Assembly (NCBI GenBank): GCA_037355855.1
Contig: CM074759.1
Coordinates: 3,968,001-4,032,000, forward strand
Length of the DNA stretch: 64,000 nucleotides
Origin: Pseudo-nitzschia pungens
Taxonomy: Eukaryota; Bacillariophyta; Bacillariophyceae; Bacillariales; Bacillariaceae
Reading direction: 5' to 3'
The notes under the pieces are model-generated. The model saw nothing but the letters and a program-made list of their open reading frames with translations, made no database searches and was not told the DNA's origin. Below, piece by piece: positions 1 through 10,678 of this stretch. How positions within the stretch are numbered: position 1 is the first letter of the stretch; the number at the start of each line of letters is the position of its first letter. A program made the translations under genes and the position numbers.

Positions 1-1
1 A

Positions 2-1067
2 GCCAAACACCTGGGTTGGGTACTAGAGGGCAAAGGTGCCACATGTGAGGCGTGCACAATTGGCAAGGCGAAGCAGGTTGATTTCGGAAGTGGAGAAACG
101 CAACAAATAAAGAACATTGGTCAGAAATGGTACGTGGATGGACTGTCACTTAAGGAACCGAAGAAAGGAGGAGTGGTTTTCCCATACAGCAACTGCTTGA
201 CAGTCGGCGTTGAATATCTGACCGGGGAAACAATCCTTGGATGGTATCGAACAAAGAAAGGCTTTGTCGACGATTTCTGTACCAAGCTCCATCATTTCAA
301 GAAACATGGGAAACACCCGGAGTATATTCGGTGCGACGATGGTGGGGAGAATTACAAGTTCGAGGCAACGCTCAACGGCAAAGACTGGCAAATGGACACA
401 CAGTTTTGAATATACAGCCAAAACACCACAGCGCAACTCTCGGGTAGAGACCAAACTGTATCATTTGTGCAGGAAGACACGTGCAGCATTGGCGGCGGCA
501 AATGTGCCCAATAAGTATCGATACACACTTTTCACCCATTTTCTTAAGTGGGCAGCTCAGACAGACATGCTGACAGTGGTAAAGATACATGGGAAGAGAC
601 TGACCCGACATGAGCATTTGTACGGGAGGTTACCCAAATGGATCAATAATCTACAGGTGGCGGGAATGGCCGGCGTGGTGAAAACACATACAAGGGGTAC
701 GGCGAAAGTGAAGGCGCGCGGCAAGACATGCCTGTTTGTGCACTATGCGGAAGACCATGCTGGAGACTGTTACGTTATGTATGATCCGAAAAATAAGAAA
801 ACAATCCACTTGAGAGACGTTCAATGGTTGGGGCGCATGTATTACAAGCCGGTCAGTTTGCCGGGAGTGGATATTGATATTGAGACATCAATGGAGGAGG
901 AATCCGTGGCATCTGACTCAAGTGAGAGCTATGGTAGTGAGGAGAGTGCAACACACACATCAATACACACGGAGGTGGTGGACTTCAAGGCGGAACAGCC
1001 GCTGTTTGGGACCACGGAAACAGATACAGAGTCAACAGACGGAAGTGCGACAACCGACAGCAGCTAA
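2..1067 (+). pseudogene. Ty1/Copia pol fragment: GAG-pre-integrase and integrase (broken)
   Basis: Integrase would insert retrotransposon cDNA. The open frame enters from the left edge and carries an HHCC-like region ending in CEACTIGKAK, then WYVDG (first catalytic Asp), RCDDGGEN (second Asp) and, after a +1 frame change near 405, NSRVE (third acidic residue). The second frame runs to a stop at 1067 through a basic linker and an acidic Ser/Glu-rich tail typical of the Copia integrase C-terminus. The frame change ends the first frame at 409. Order (integrase before RT) and sequence style identify Copia rather than Gypsy. The 5' LTR and gag lie outside the window. Confidence 0.8.
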
Positions 1068-1142
1068 TCGAACACGCGAGTCGTTCGCGCAGTCACGAGG
1101 TCTGGACGTCAGGTCAGAGCACCATTAGCACACGATGGAACC

Positions 1143-2419
1143 ATGCTCGCAGCGCTCGCAATCCAAGATGGATACGCTGAAGAAACATACCTGTTAGGGT
1201 TAGATGAGGCAGGTATCAGCACTCTAGATGAGGTTTATGATGAAAGTATGATGGAGGAAGAGGCGCTGTTGTTCGCACTGACAAAGGGAGAAAAGGTCTG
1301 CAGGCGGCACTACAATACTACCGAGAGTGCTGTAAAGCATTGGCATTTATGGGGTTCAAGAGAAATCCGGCGGAACCATGTGTGTTCTATAAATATGAGG
1401 AAGAGCAATTGGTCTTGTTCGTCCTGTGGGTGGATGACTGTTGCATCTCTGGGCCTAAAGAGCTGGTCCTGCAGACAGTGGAACAATTTATGGGACTGTG
1501 GGACTGCAAAGACCTTGGGCAGTTGAAGGAGTACGTGGGCTGTCAAGTAGAACGCGATTTAGGGCATATCCGACTAACGCAACAGGTAAAAGTGCAGCGA
1601 TTTGTGGACGAGTTTGGGTGTACCGGTGGAACTGGAACACAGAATAAAGCGCCAACAACACCAGCAGAGCCGGGAAGTGTTTTGGAATTTAAGCCCGGAG
1701 TTGACAAACCTCTGTCGCCGGAGGAACAAACCAAGTATCGATCCGGAGTAGGAATTCTACTGCACATGATGAGATGGAGTAGACCGGATGTGCTGAACGC
1801 AGTGAGAGAACTGTCAAGCCACATGCTACAGGCTGGTACGAGAAGCATGAAGGCGCTTAAGAGAGTCATGAATTTCATTGTGTCCACCAAGAAGAAGGGT
1901 TTCACGATCAAGGTTACTAAGCATGGTGGGTGGAACGGACAAAGGGGCAAATATAAGTTAACGATAAGTGGTAAGTGTGATTCGGAGTATGCGAAACACA
2001 GCAGCAGAAGAAGTGTGAATGCTGGAATCGTATATCTGGAGGGCGCAATTGTGAAACAGTTCAGCAAAATGATGCCAATTATTGCCCTGTCTACAACAGA
2101 AGCAGAGCTCTATTCGGCAGCACTCACGGCACAAGATATGATGTTCGTATATCATATAATGATCAATATGGAGCTGGAAATTGAGTTGCCTATGATTTTG
2201 TATTGCGATAACAAAGGCACAGTTGATCTGGCAAATAATTGGTCTGTGGGAGGAAGAACCAGGCATATTGATGTCAAACAGAACTTTCTCCGAGAATTGA
2301 AAGATAGAGGGTTTCTCATGGTAAAATGGAGGACTGGGAATGATATGACACCAGATATGCATACCAAGAATTTGTCTCGTGATTTATTTAACCAATACAG
2401 CGCTGAATTGGTGAGCTGA
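1143..2419 (+). pseudogene. Ty1/Copia pol fragment: RT C-terminal part and RNase H
   Basis: A short frame from 1143 gives the acidic linker that normally precedes RT. Most of the RT fingers and palm are then missing, and near 1290 the sequence re-enters RT in another frame (GLQAALQYYREC, NPAEPCVFY). The catalytic box reads LWVDD where YVDD is usual. The rest is Copia RNase H, with SRRSVNAG, ALSTTEAELY, ILYCDNKG, TRHIDVK and the terminal DMHTKNL motif, ending in a stop at 2419 just before the LTR. The internal deletion and frame change make this copy incapable of reverse transcription. Confidence 0.85.
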
Positions 2420-2439
2420 ACAGGTTAAATAGGGAAGTG

Positions 2440-2851
2440 TGTTGAGACAAAGTAGTCAAATGAAGAACGGACAGACGAAATAATGAAGGAAACACAGTTC
2501 AGAAGAGAAGAAATATAGCGCAAAGGAGAAGACAAACATAGCACTGAAACAGATGGCAAGAGGTGCAAACTGACAAATATTTCAAGCTCACAAAGTCAAT
2601 ACTAAGGACACAAATATGGTGAATCTGTGATGAAGACAAGACAGTTGGACAAATATTCAATGTCTCCAACTGAAGGTACTTAGAACAGTGATAAAAGAGA
2701 TATTGGCGAGCTTACAACAGGAAGAGGTTTAGGAGTGATTTACAACAATTGTTGGGATTGTTGGAGGAGAATACCTGGCTCATATTTTGTAAAAGATAGA
2801 ATCCAATAAAGTAACACTTCTATTAACCCGAATATTTCAACCGTCTCAACA
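2440..2851 (+). repeat. 3' LTR of the Copia element
   Basis: The 412-bp segment starts TGTTGAGAC and ends GTCTCAACA, a perfect 9-bp terminal inverted repeat. A purine run (AGGGAAG) that can serve as polypurine tract lies directly upstream, 20 bp after the pol stop. Host coding sequence starts immediately after it, and the adjacent TCTAT is a candidate 5-bp target duplication. The other copy is outside the window. Confidence 0.85.
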
Positions 2852-3792
2852 TCTATTGCCCTTTCGGTGTTCGTTGTCGGAGGTGAGAAAGGTAATGTTG
2901 ATCCAATGGTAAAGAGAGAAAGATGTCTAGCTTATTGGTCAGGTGTCGAAGTCGCTTTTTGGTATAGTGTCGGCTATCTTGCTCAAGCGGAAGCATTGCA
3001 AACAATAGCCGCGGGAAAGGTGAGATGGCTAGAGAAAATTCTCTCTTCGTTGGTTTTAAAATATGCTCGCCTGTTCACCTTTTCTTTGTCAAATTTTCCG
3101 TACAGAGTGCCTTTTTTAGTTTGCTAGCAGTCATGGTTGTTCCTATTCTCGATGTAGTCATGACTGGTAGAATCCTTCATAGAAATGAAATAATATCTGT
3201 TATTCTTGCGTGCATCGGAACCGGTTTGCTGGAGATCGGTTCGACAGGTTTTCAAATAAGTAGTGGGGATGTGCTTGCATTTATGCAAACAGTATTCTTT
3301 GGTATTGGCTATTGGAGACTGGAGAGTGTATCTCACGCACACCCCAATGCTTCAGCCCGTGTAACAGTGGGTCAACTCAATGCCATTACGGGCGCATCTT
3401 GGATCTACGTCGCTACTGGATACGGCTTGGGCAATCTAGACATTAGCTCGAGTTTGTTTCGAAAATGGTTGGGAGACCCGTTTGTACTAGGAGCTATATT
3501 ATGGACTGGATTGATTTCAACGGCACTTGCACTGTATCTGGAAACGGTTTCTCTTAAAGTTGTTTCTGCGGCTGAATTGACTCCACTGATGACTACCACT
3601 TCTTTGTGGGGTGCTTCCTTCGCCTACGTGACAATTGGAGAAGTTTTGAGCCCTACAGGATTGTTCGGGGGACTTATGATCTTGGGTGGCTGTTTGCCTG
3701 GAAATAACACATCATATCGCACAAACAAGGACAAGCTCGAGACACCAAATGAACATACACCATACAACGATTTGGAAGAACAGAAAATCTGA
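2852..3792 (+). CDS. Drug/metabolite transporter (EamA-like), 5' end cut by the Copia insertion
   Basis: Membrane permease of the DMT superfamily; the substrate cannot be predicted. The frame is open from the first base after the Copia LTR. Exon 1 ends at 3019, an 86-bp GT-AG intron spans 3020-3105 (phase 0), and exon 2 runs 3106-3792. The join gives AAGK followed by SAFFSLLAVMVV, matching the usual DMT core, then several hydrophobic helices including ILDVVMTGRIL and LGAILWTGLISTALALYL, the late LTPLMTTTSLWG segment, and a hydrophilic tail. The N-terminal part should lie left of the Copia 5' LTR, outside the window. Whether the allele is dead or the gene is spliced around the insertion cannot be seen. 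Confidence 0.7.
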
Positions 3793-3979
3793 ACAGTGAA
3801 CCCTCAATCGACAAAAGTCATTGGAAATTGTTACATGTCAAACCCAATATGGTTGAAATGCTTCCTATTGTTTTCACGGCAGTTCACGAAAGCGGGCAGA
3901 AACCCTATGACAATGTATTCTGAGTCGTAGAAGCTATGACTCGAAGCCACGGATCCACCAAACTCCCAAATTATTACAC

Positions 3980-5071
3980 TTAGAAACCGTAGGCATCATC
4001 GTCATCGTCATCTTCGACCTTTTTCCCGCTGCTGCCATCATGTGTCCCTTTGAAACGTTTATTTTCAGATGAATTCACTTCACCATTAATTTCTCCCATC
4101 GTTTCCCCTGTCCCATAATACTTTCGTTTCAAGTCCTCAGTTGACAATCGTGTGTCATCGTGCAGACCTATTAATTCTTGGTATGCCACAATCGAGTCTC
4201 CTTCCATGGAATCATCCTCACTGCCTGTTGATCGTTTCCGCTTTTTTCCTGTAGCGGCTGCTGAAGAAGTCGCTGCAGAAACCGCTGCTCCGCTCGCCAC
4301 AGCTCCCTTGTCAATCGATTGAATGGAACAAATTAGGTTGAGTCTTTCCGTCATTGGTGGGGGGGGAGACCGGTATGCGCCCCGAAAAGTAAAGTTGCAA
4401 TTCTCATTCCCTTCGTTCTGTATCTGCATACCTGACACTACAAAGATCGTATTTTCCTGTGTGTCGTTCTTCTGATTGAAATTTAGGGATTTTGAATCTG
4501 ACACTCCGCATTTTTTATTACATTCTCGACTAGTATTATTTGATTGTTCCGAACTTTTTTTCAAAGAATATGATGGTGGAGTTTTCAGATTATGATTGGT
4601 AAGGGTCGCGTTTTGATCAATGATGTCAACGTCAGTCTTCGTCGTGGATTCCGACTGACTGCTTGTTTGTCGTTCTTCCTGCGCTTTCAAGAGCTCTATC
4701 TCTAACTGGTCCGTCGACATGGGTTCTTTCGAGAAAAGAACTTCGAACTCTAACCAGTTGCCTGGGTCTTTGATCCAACCCGCAAACAACAAAGGCCTGC
4801 CCGTCATTGGCGCTCCGAAGCTAAACGATCCGTCGGGAAAAGAAGTTTTGCACACCAAACAAAAGAGACCGTCCTTCTCGTAGCACAGACCTTTGGCTTT
4901 GTCAACAAACATCTCGCCGTCAAGGATGACAGGAAAATCTTCCGGATCAACCTCGTCGTTGTAGGCAACATCACTATCATCATCTTCTTCGTCATCGTAT
5001 GCTCCAGGAACGAAGTCTTCCTCGTCGTCGTCAACTTCGTCTTCCCAGTCATCACTGGTTTTGGCACTCAT
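3980..5071 (-). CDS. Acidic, low-complexity, probably nuclear protein of unknown function
   Basis: A 363-residue protein if started at the Met at 5071 (MSAKTSDDWEDE). An in-frame upstream Met at 5197 would add 42 residues unlike the rest, so the shorter start is preferred. The N-terminus is very acidic. A more ordered segment follows (CLVCKTSFPDGSFSFG, then GRPLLFAGWIKDPGNWLEF), then a Ser/Thr/Asn linker, an Ala-rich stretch leading to the basic cluster GKKRKRS (possible nuclear localisation signal), and an acidic tail EDDDDDDAYGF. I recognise no family. It is intronless and convergent with the transporter, with 187 bp between the stops. It is one of the few single-copy-looking genes in the window. 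Confidence 0.65.
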   Translation of the reverse strand: MSAKTSDDWEDEVDDDEEDFVPGAYDDEEDDDSDVAYNDEVDPEDFPVILDGEMFVDKAKGLCYEKDGLFCLVCKTSFPDGSFSFGAPMTGRPLLFAGWIKDPGNWLEFEVLFSKEPMSTDQLEIELLKAQEERQTSSQSESTTKTDVDIIDQNATLTNHNLKTPPSYSLKKSSEQSNNTSRECNKKCGVSDSKSLNFNQKNDTQENTIFVVSGMQIQNEGNENCNFTFRGAYRSPPPPMTERLNLICSIQSIDKGAVASGAAVSAATSSAAATGKKRKRSTGSEDDSMEGDSIVAYQELIGLHDDTRLSTEDLKRKYYGTGETMGEINGEVNSSENKRFKGTHDGSSGKKVEDDDDDDAYGF

Positions 5072-5763
5072 CTTTGTAACCAAGTATGTGCGTAACTTGT
5101 TGGTCAGTATCGCTACGGTGCAGCCGATCCTAGTGTTGGTAATTAGTCCCCTTCTGTGAACTCCAAATGTTGGCCGCTGCTTTCTGATTTCAGACAAGGT
5201 TTACCGTAGTACGCACGAGTAAGGTACAGGTAAACCTTACGTGTACCGTAACCTTACTCGTGAAAGTTTTTGTGAGAGTTCGAATCATCCGCAGCGTCTA
5301 CCGGTATGCATGTGGGAGCATCACGCCACAGCAAGGTACATATTCTCACGAGTACACAGGCTACCATAAAAAATACGAAGTAATGGTTAAGTTACCCGTC
5401 AAAAAGTTAAATGGATCACGTTTACCAAAATGGATCACGTGGAGTGACAGTATCTTTGCTTTTTGCAATATCTTCTTGAATACCCCACCTCTGTTCAAAG
5501 TAAAGACATCCTCTGTTAGCTAATACTCTACTCTACAATGCTCTATATTCACTTTTAAACAATCGTAGAGGTGCAGATTGTTCATCAATTTTTTTGGAAA
5601 GAATCGATTCATTCGCTATAGAGGTGCAGACGAGGATGTTCTGTGGAATGTGGAGAAGAACAACTATCTTACAAATATATGTTCATGTGTAAGATGGGTT
5701 GTGTATGCTGTTAAAAAGTTTGGGTGGAAGTGTGGATTAGAGGTGCTTAGAATGCAGTGCCGT
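5072..5763. other. No gene recognised
   Basis: Presumed 5' flank of the minus-strand gene ending at 3980. Short ORFs here show no domain or compositional support. A 25-bp-scale similarity around AAATGGATCACG (near 5411-5455) recurs near 9735-9765, so part of this flank is itself repetitive. Confidence 0.5.
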
Positions 5764-5938
5764 GCACCGGAATACAGTCACGAGTCCACTCGTGATTAGA
5801 ATCAGCGAGTCTCCGTATCGCCGATCAAAGGGGATAAGAGACTGCCGGTTGGAAGCAATAGCAATAGACTAATAAATAGAGCTCACAATTTGCATATCAC
5901 TACTATCGTAAACACTACTAGTAGACCTGGGGTATGGC
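5764..5938 (+). repeat. Dispersed repeat, inverted copy at 13815-13999
   Basis: The segment from CACCGGAATACAGTCAC through GAATCAGCGAGTCTCCGTAT, GAGCTCACAATTTGCATATC and GGGGTATGGCA is found again on the minus strand at 13815-13999 with small indels. It has no coding potential. It may be a fragment of an older LTR, since both copies lie next to Gypsy-rich DNA, but no partner ends were found. Confidence 0.7.
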
Positions 5939-6112
5939 ACGCAGATACAACAATTGAAGCCGGAGTGAACGTAGATCTGGTATTTCGAGTTGGAATTCTT
6001 TAATCGGTATGTTAATGTGGTAAAAAAACCAAAACAGGGATGAATTCTACACACAAATCTGGTAATCAAAATAGATGATACTTCCCACTATATGCTCAAC
6101 AGTGTTTAGCAG

Positions 6113-6461
6113 TGTGACGGGCTGGCGTAGGCATCCCTACGAGAGACTCTAAATGATTATTGAATCCCGCATGTACTCCAATATATATGGTATCCATATA
6201 TGTATATTCAGTATGTATACACATACAACGGACACTGTCAAATATCAAGATAAACAAAGATTTCCGTGACTCGACAATTATTTATATTATGCCCGATGAA
6301 CAATAATATCATTGTTCGATCATTCATTCCATACTCAAGGAATCATTCCCATCTCGTAAAGTATTCAACCATTCTCTTTCATAACACAATTTATTAACCT
6401 TTCATCTTTAAAATACCTCTATCCCGTATTACTCCATCTAATTCTACCTTAGACCATAACA
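6113..6461 (+). repeat. 5' LTR of element A
   Basis: 349 bp, TGTGAC...TAACA. It differs from the 3' copy mainly by a deletion in the CATATATGTATA-rich part, so the element is fairly young. Confidence 0.9.
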
Positions 6462-6513
6462 CAGTAATTACTGTTTGTGCTTTAAAGTAGAAACAGAACC
6501 AACTCAGTACTGA
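6462..6513 (+). promoter_or_regulatory. Leader palindromes of element A at the primer-binding position
   Basis: CAGTAATTACTG (6462-6473) abuts the LTR, and TCAGTACTGA (6504-6513) follows about 40 nt later. Both are perfect palindromes and recur at the same place in elements B, C, D, E and (one mismatch in the first) I. No TGG typical of a tRNA 3'-end primer site is present. Confidence 0.6.
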
Positions 6514-6716
6514 ATCCAAGAAACATCCTTTATCCGAAACAACAGGGATACATCGATACCTTGACAAGCAAAATCCTACAATCGGAACCTCCGAAAGAAT
6601 CGAAAACCGAGAAAACGAGAATCAATCGAACAAAACGATCGATATCTACGAAACGATCTCTACAAACCAACCGATACGAATCGATTGCACAACGAATCGA
6701 TCGAACGCTTTGAAAC

Positions 6717-7778
6717 ATGGCAGGACTTTACAGAGATCCTCCGATCAATTATACTCCTTCATTCAAGAGAAGCAAGCCAAAACTCACCAAGCTCTCCATT
6801 ACACATGCCAATGGACGACAATACAGCATGAAGATCCCTCTATTCACCAACAAAGGAGGTCTGGAAGAATTCCTATTCATTGAAGAAGCCTTCAGGAACG
6901 CCGCAAAGCTTCTAAGTCTACCAGTCAACACATACATCGCTCACTTCAATCGATCTCTCTCTGTTGACGCTCAAACAAAATGGACAGACTCAACAAGAAA
7001 CCAACGTCGATATCCACTAACGCTCAATGGATACAAGCAAGCAATTAATGACTTTATCAAGCAAGACTATTGCAATGCAACAGATGCAAAAGACATCATG
7101 CACACTTATCTCTGAAGCTCCGACTGCAAGAAGCCAAGCAATAAATCATGCAAAGACCATGCAGACCGGATGCAAATTCTCTTCAAATATACCAAGCGTC
7201 TCCAAGGACATGGAACTGACCTATCACCGACAGAAGCTAAGACCATCTTGCTACACAGCTTCCCAAGCAAATGGATCAACAGCTATGGTCTAATCCACCA
7301 AGGAATACAAGAAGATACCACTGTACAATTCATCGTCGACCATATGAGCTGCTTAGAGCGCCAAGCTAAAAGACGGTTGGAATCCTACGACACTTCCAAC
7401 AGCAACAGCTCTGATTCGGACGCCGACAGCAACAGCTCTAATTCAGACGGTGACAGTGACAGCGACGCTGAATCCGACGAAGAAGAGAAAGAGCAGGAGC
7501 CCTCTGGTGGCAAAAGAAAATATAACAATCCCTGCAGAATTCCGGGACACGACCACGATTGGTCCGAATGTCCAAAGAACAGATATTCCAAAAGAAATAA
7601 GAGCAATAGCAGCAACAACAGCACTGCTACGGCTCCTAGCAATGAAACTGGAAGCAACGCAACTGGAAGCACTGCTTCGAATGAATCCTTCAATGCCCAC
7701 ATCCGGCAAGCAATCCAAGCCTATTGCATGGAACATGGAGGCCGCATCGCAGGACACCTTGATGGCAGTCTCCAATGA
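6717..7778 (+). pseudogene. Gypsy Gag of element A, one premature stop
   Basis: Structural Gag that would package the RNA. It starts MAGLYRDPPINYTPSFKRSK. The frame is continuous except for TGA at 7113-7115, where relatives have Arg (LRSND or LRTLKK), so CGA to TGA is likely. A conserved capsid-like core (PLFTNKGGLEE, DAKDIMHTYL, TILLHSFPSKWI, VQFIVDHMSCLERQAK) leads into a Ser/Asn/Asp-rich linker. Then comes a zinc-knuckle-like CRIPGHDHDWSEC (C-X4-H-X-H-X4-C) and a C-terminal segment ending HGGRIAGHLDGSLQ. Confidence 0.85.
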
Positions 7779-7812
7779 CAACCATAGCCACTCGAACAAC
7801 AACAACATAAGG

Positions 7813-8022
7813 ATCACAGTATCCAGCACCGTGCCTTCAGCTCCCCTGGAACTGGATGCCAGCTCAGCCCTGCTGACTGGGAAGACGCATGGAGGGAACT
7901 CCCCAAAAAGAGAGGAAAGAACCTACAGACATGAGCCCTGTTGCAAACAAAATGTTCGAACTAAATCAATGCGCTCGAGACCGATCCACAGTGACGGCAA
8001 CAACAATCAACCAAATAAATAA
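7813..8022 (+). pseudogene. Remnant of pol N-terminus in element A
   Basis: In a different frame from gag, the sequence reads STVPSAPLELDASSALLTG and GGNSPKREERTYR. This is the same segment that begins Pol in the autonomous-type elements (PPAPQALDAS...THGGDLP...PTGWSPVE). All enzymatic domains that would follow are absent, which defines this element as a large internal deletion derivative. Confidence 0.7.
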
Positions 8023-8875
8023 AATAAAAGATTCAAAAATGGCAACACAAATAACAGCAAAAGGTCCAGACGCGAAATAATTGCACGGGTACAGACGCTA
8101 AAGCCATGAATCAATGATCAAATTGAATCAAATTCTAGATCGATATCGATAAAAGGGTACAATCGCAAAATGGTACAGCAGCAATAACAAGGCCAACCTT
8201 GTTCCGGACAAGCAAATAATCCACAGGGAGCTCCAAAAATAAGAGAGCAATCCCACAAAATCCATATCCTACACCCACAGAGGTGCTCTGGAGTTACAAA
8301 ATTTGAAACTCCAGTAGACTGCTGCAAATATACCCAAAAAGACCGGACAAAGTATACGGCAAATCGAAACATTCAATTTCACCACGAAACTAACAATGCG
8401 TCCCATCTCTGCCTTAATATACAATCGCAGACACCGCTACGGACCAACAACAATAACACGCTTAACGCAACGCTCGGCTTTTCACCTACCTTAAACTCCT
8501 ATTACAACAGGAGGTGTTTTTATGCCTAAGAGCAATCAATTTCAATCGCTCAAAATTGTAAATCAGCTCCACTACCCCGAGAGGTACATCACAGTTGGGG
8601 GAGGAAAAGAATTTTCTTCGACTCTTTTGCTATTTTTAGCATGTCATTATGACCCTTCTCAAGAACAAGAAACAAATCTTTGATTTCTTCAGTATCACAA
8701 AGAACCTTCTTCAATCCCACTTCGATCTACATTACCACATATCTTCAGTCAAATGGCATATATCATCTTCAACCGGTTCTCCGAACAAACATATCTCTTT
8801 TCCATCGATACTACTCGACTCCGAACCTTATTGTATTGAACCACATGCAAAATTCACCTAATCATTGGGGAACTA
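8023..8875 (+). other. Conserved non-coding 3' region of element A
   Basis: A further scrap of the pol leader (GTTCCGGACAAGCAAATAAT, CCACAGAGGTGCTCTGGAGT) is followed by about 450 bp without coding potential. This part is closely matched in element I (about 18420-18927) and, inverted, in element B (about 10690-11080). It ends in ATTGGGGAACTA, a plausible polypurine tract at the 3' LTR. Confidence 0.7.
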
Positions 8876-9213
8876 TGTGACGGGCTGGCGTAGGCATCCC
8901 TACGAGAGACTCTAAATGATTATTGAATCCCGCATGTACTCCAATATATATGGTATTCATGTATGTATATTTGGTATATACATACACTGTCAAATATCAA
9001 GATAAACAAAGATTTCCGTGACTAGACAATTATTTATATTATGCCCGATGAACAATAATATCATTGTTCGATCATTCATTCCATACTCAAGGAATCATTC
9101 CCATCTCGTAAAGTATTCAACCATTCTCTTTCATAACACAATTTATTAACCTTTCATCTTTAAAATACCTCTATCCCGTATTACTCCATCTAATTCTACC
9201 TTAGACCGTAACA
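8876..9213 (+). repeat. 3' LTR of element A
   Basis: 338 bp, TGTGAC...TAACA, followed by the target duplication AGCAG. Confidence 0.9.
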
Positions 9214-9228
9214 AGCAGTAGGGCACAT

Positions 9229-9408
9229 GCATGTTACCGTGCATGTTACCGTGCATGTTACCGTGCATGTTACCGTGCATGTTACCGTGCATGTTACCGT
9301 GCATGTTACCGTGCATGTTACCGTGCATGTTACCGTGCATGTTACCGTGCATGTTACCGTGCATGTTACCGTGCATGTTACCGTGCATGTTACCGTGCAT
9401 GTTACCGT
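9229..9408. repeat. 12-bp tandem repeat, 15 copies of GCATGTTACCGT
   Basis: Fifteen essentially perfect copies with partial units at both ends. The unit length is a multiple of three, so several frames stay open and give artefactual peptides (repeated VTVH, MLPC or HGNM). It begins 10 bp beyond element A's right target duplication. Confidence 0.95.
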
Positions 9409-9429
9409 GCATCTCCCAGTGCACGTAAT

Positions 9430-10020
9430 ATTGCCCTGGTGGTACTGTTAAATACTGTTAAGCATCATTAAAATACTTCATTACTCAATATGTGCATAGA
9501 GAGACTTTTTTGAATACCAGATCAGCGTGTCAGATTTTCCCCATTTTGGTTTTTTACCAGATTAGCGTACCGATCTGAGAATTCTGACTTGAAATACCTG
9601 ATCTGTGTTCACTCCGACTTTGATTGTAATATCTGCGTTTGGAGCACCTGTGGATTAGACTGAAAAAAGGGTGTTTTTTGGTTTTTTAACGGGTAACTTA
9701 CTTTATATTATTCAATACTTGTACCCATGAAAAACTAAAATGGATCACGTCAGAGTGACAGATTGTTGCCTCACTATCCGACCAAATACCTCCTCCCAGT
9801 AATGGAAACCTCCTCAATGAAAGTTACAACCTGTTCATAAACAGTATAAACCAACTGTTTGCAACAACTCCTGTTGAAATTGGTGACTTACATCCATAGC
9901 TTTGCCCCCTGTAGTTAGTGGTTTTGTCGCCAAAATCCCAAAAATTGATCCATTATGGTAAATGTAGAAATTGGTACATTTTCTACATGTGACCAAAAAA
10001 TAGAGGGACAGCATCTTGAC
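9430..10020. other. No gene recognised
   Basis: AT-rich intergenic DNA without a supported ORF. It carries a second copy of the AAATGGATCACG-containing segment seen near 5411. Confidence 0.5.
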
Positions 10021-10024
10021 GTGG

Positions 10025-10385
10025 AAAATTCCCCATTTTTTACATCATGATCCCAGTCTTTTGAGAGTGGAGAGAACCAAATGCATGATGATCCTGGTCA
10101 TTCAGGAGTGCAGGGAACCAAATACATGATGATCCCAGTCTTTTGTGGGCACTGGCAGGGAACCAAGTACATGCTGGTCCTGATCTTTCGGGAATGCTGG
10201 TACACAAATACATGATGATCCTGGTCTTTTGGGAATGCCAAGAGACAACAACAACACAATGATCCTGGTCTTTCGGGAATGCTGTTACACAAATACATGA
10301 TGATCCCGGTCTGTCGGGAATGCAGAGAAACAATACCACGATGATCCCTGTCTTTCGGGAATGCAGAGAGACAACAACATGATGA
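10025..10385. repeat. Degenerate minisatellite, left part
   Basis: Imperfect units of roughly 50-60 bp built on ATGATGATCCTGGTCTTTCG and GGAATGC followed by ACACAAATAC or AGACAACAAC. Element B cuts the array, and it continues at 13521. The long minus-strand ORF across it encodes only a repeated, low-quality peptide and is not taken as a gene. Confidence 0.85.
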
Positions 10386-10678
10386 TGTAACACTCTAGGG
10401 TAGAATTAGATGGAGTGGTACGCGATAGAGGTATTTTAATAAAGAATAATTATAAAATTGTGTTACGAAAGAGAATGGTTGAATACTTTACGAGATGGGA
10501 ATGATTTCTTGAGTATGGGATGAATGAGCGATCGAACAATAATAATGTTCGTCGGGCATAATATCGATAATCAGCGAGTCACGAGAATCTTTGTTTATCT
10601 TGATATTTGACAATGTCCGTTGTATGTGTATACATACCGAATATGCATACATGTATACCATATATATTGGAGTAAATA
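10386..10678 (-). repeat. Truncated 3' LTR of element B
   Basis: Matches 13172-13464 closely but stops at TTGGAGTA, where the full copy continues into the CATGCGGGATTCAATAATC part. The missing piece is the outer 5' portion of the LTR on the minus strand. Confidence 0.85.

Larger units (their letters stand above)
6113..9213 (+). mobile_element. Gag-only LTR retrotransposon A (non-autonomous Gypsy)
   Basis: Complete element bounded by LTRs that start TGTGACGGGC and end in TAACA, flanked by the 5-bp target duplication AGCAG (6108-6112 and 9214-9218). It holds a leader palindrome, one gag frame, a scrap of the pol N-terminus and about 850 bp of non-coding 3' sequence, with no RT, RNase H or integrase. 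Elements B and I have the same architecture and the same 3' region. It would depend on Pol supplied in trans, plausibly from relatives of element C. Confidence 0.9.

Noticed and set aside
5260..5799. Two short plus-strand ORFs between the acidic-protein gene and element A
   Set aside because: No domain, no conserved residues, and part of the DNA is a repeated non-coding segment.
7113..7115. Selenocysteine or programmed UGA in gag
   Set aside because: Stops occur at different positions in different copies and relatives have Arg there, so point mutation is simpler.
9223..9420. CRISPR-like array
   Set aside because: Units are contiguous with no spacers, and the context is eukaryotic.
9146..9451. 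Repetitive ORFs on both strands encoding HGNM, VTVH or MLPC repeats
   Set aside because: They arise because the 12-bp unit preserves frame; no other evidence of a gene.
10040..10393. 117-codon minus-strand ORF with repeated PERPGSS-like peptides
   Set aside because: It follows the minisatellite units and is cut by element B; the right part of the array gives equally open frames in other phases.
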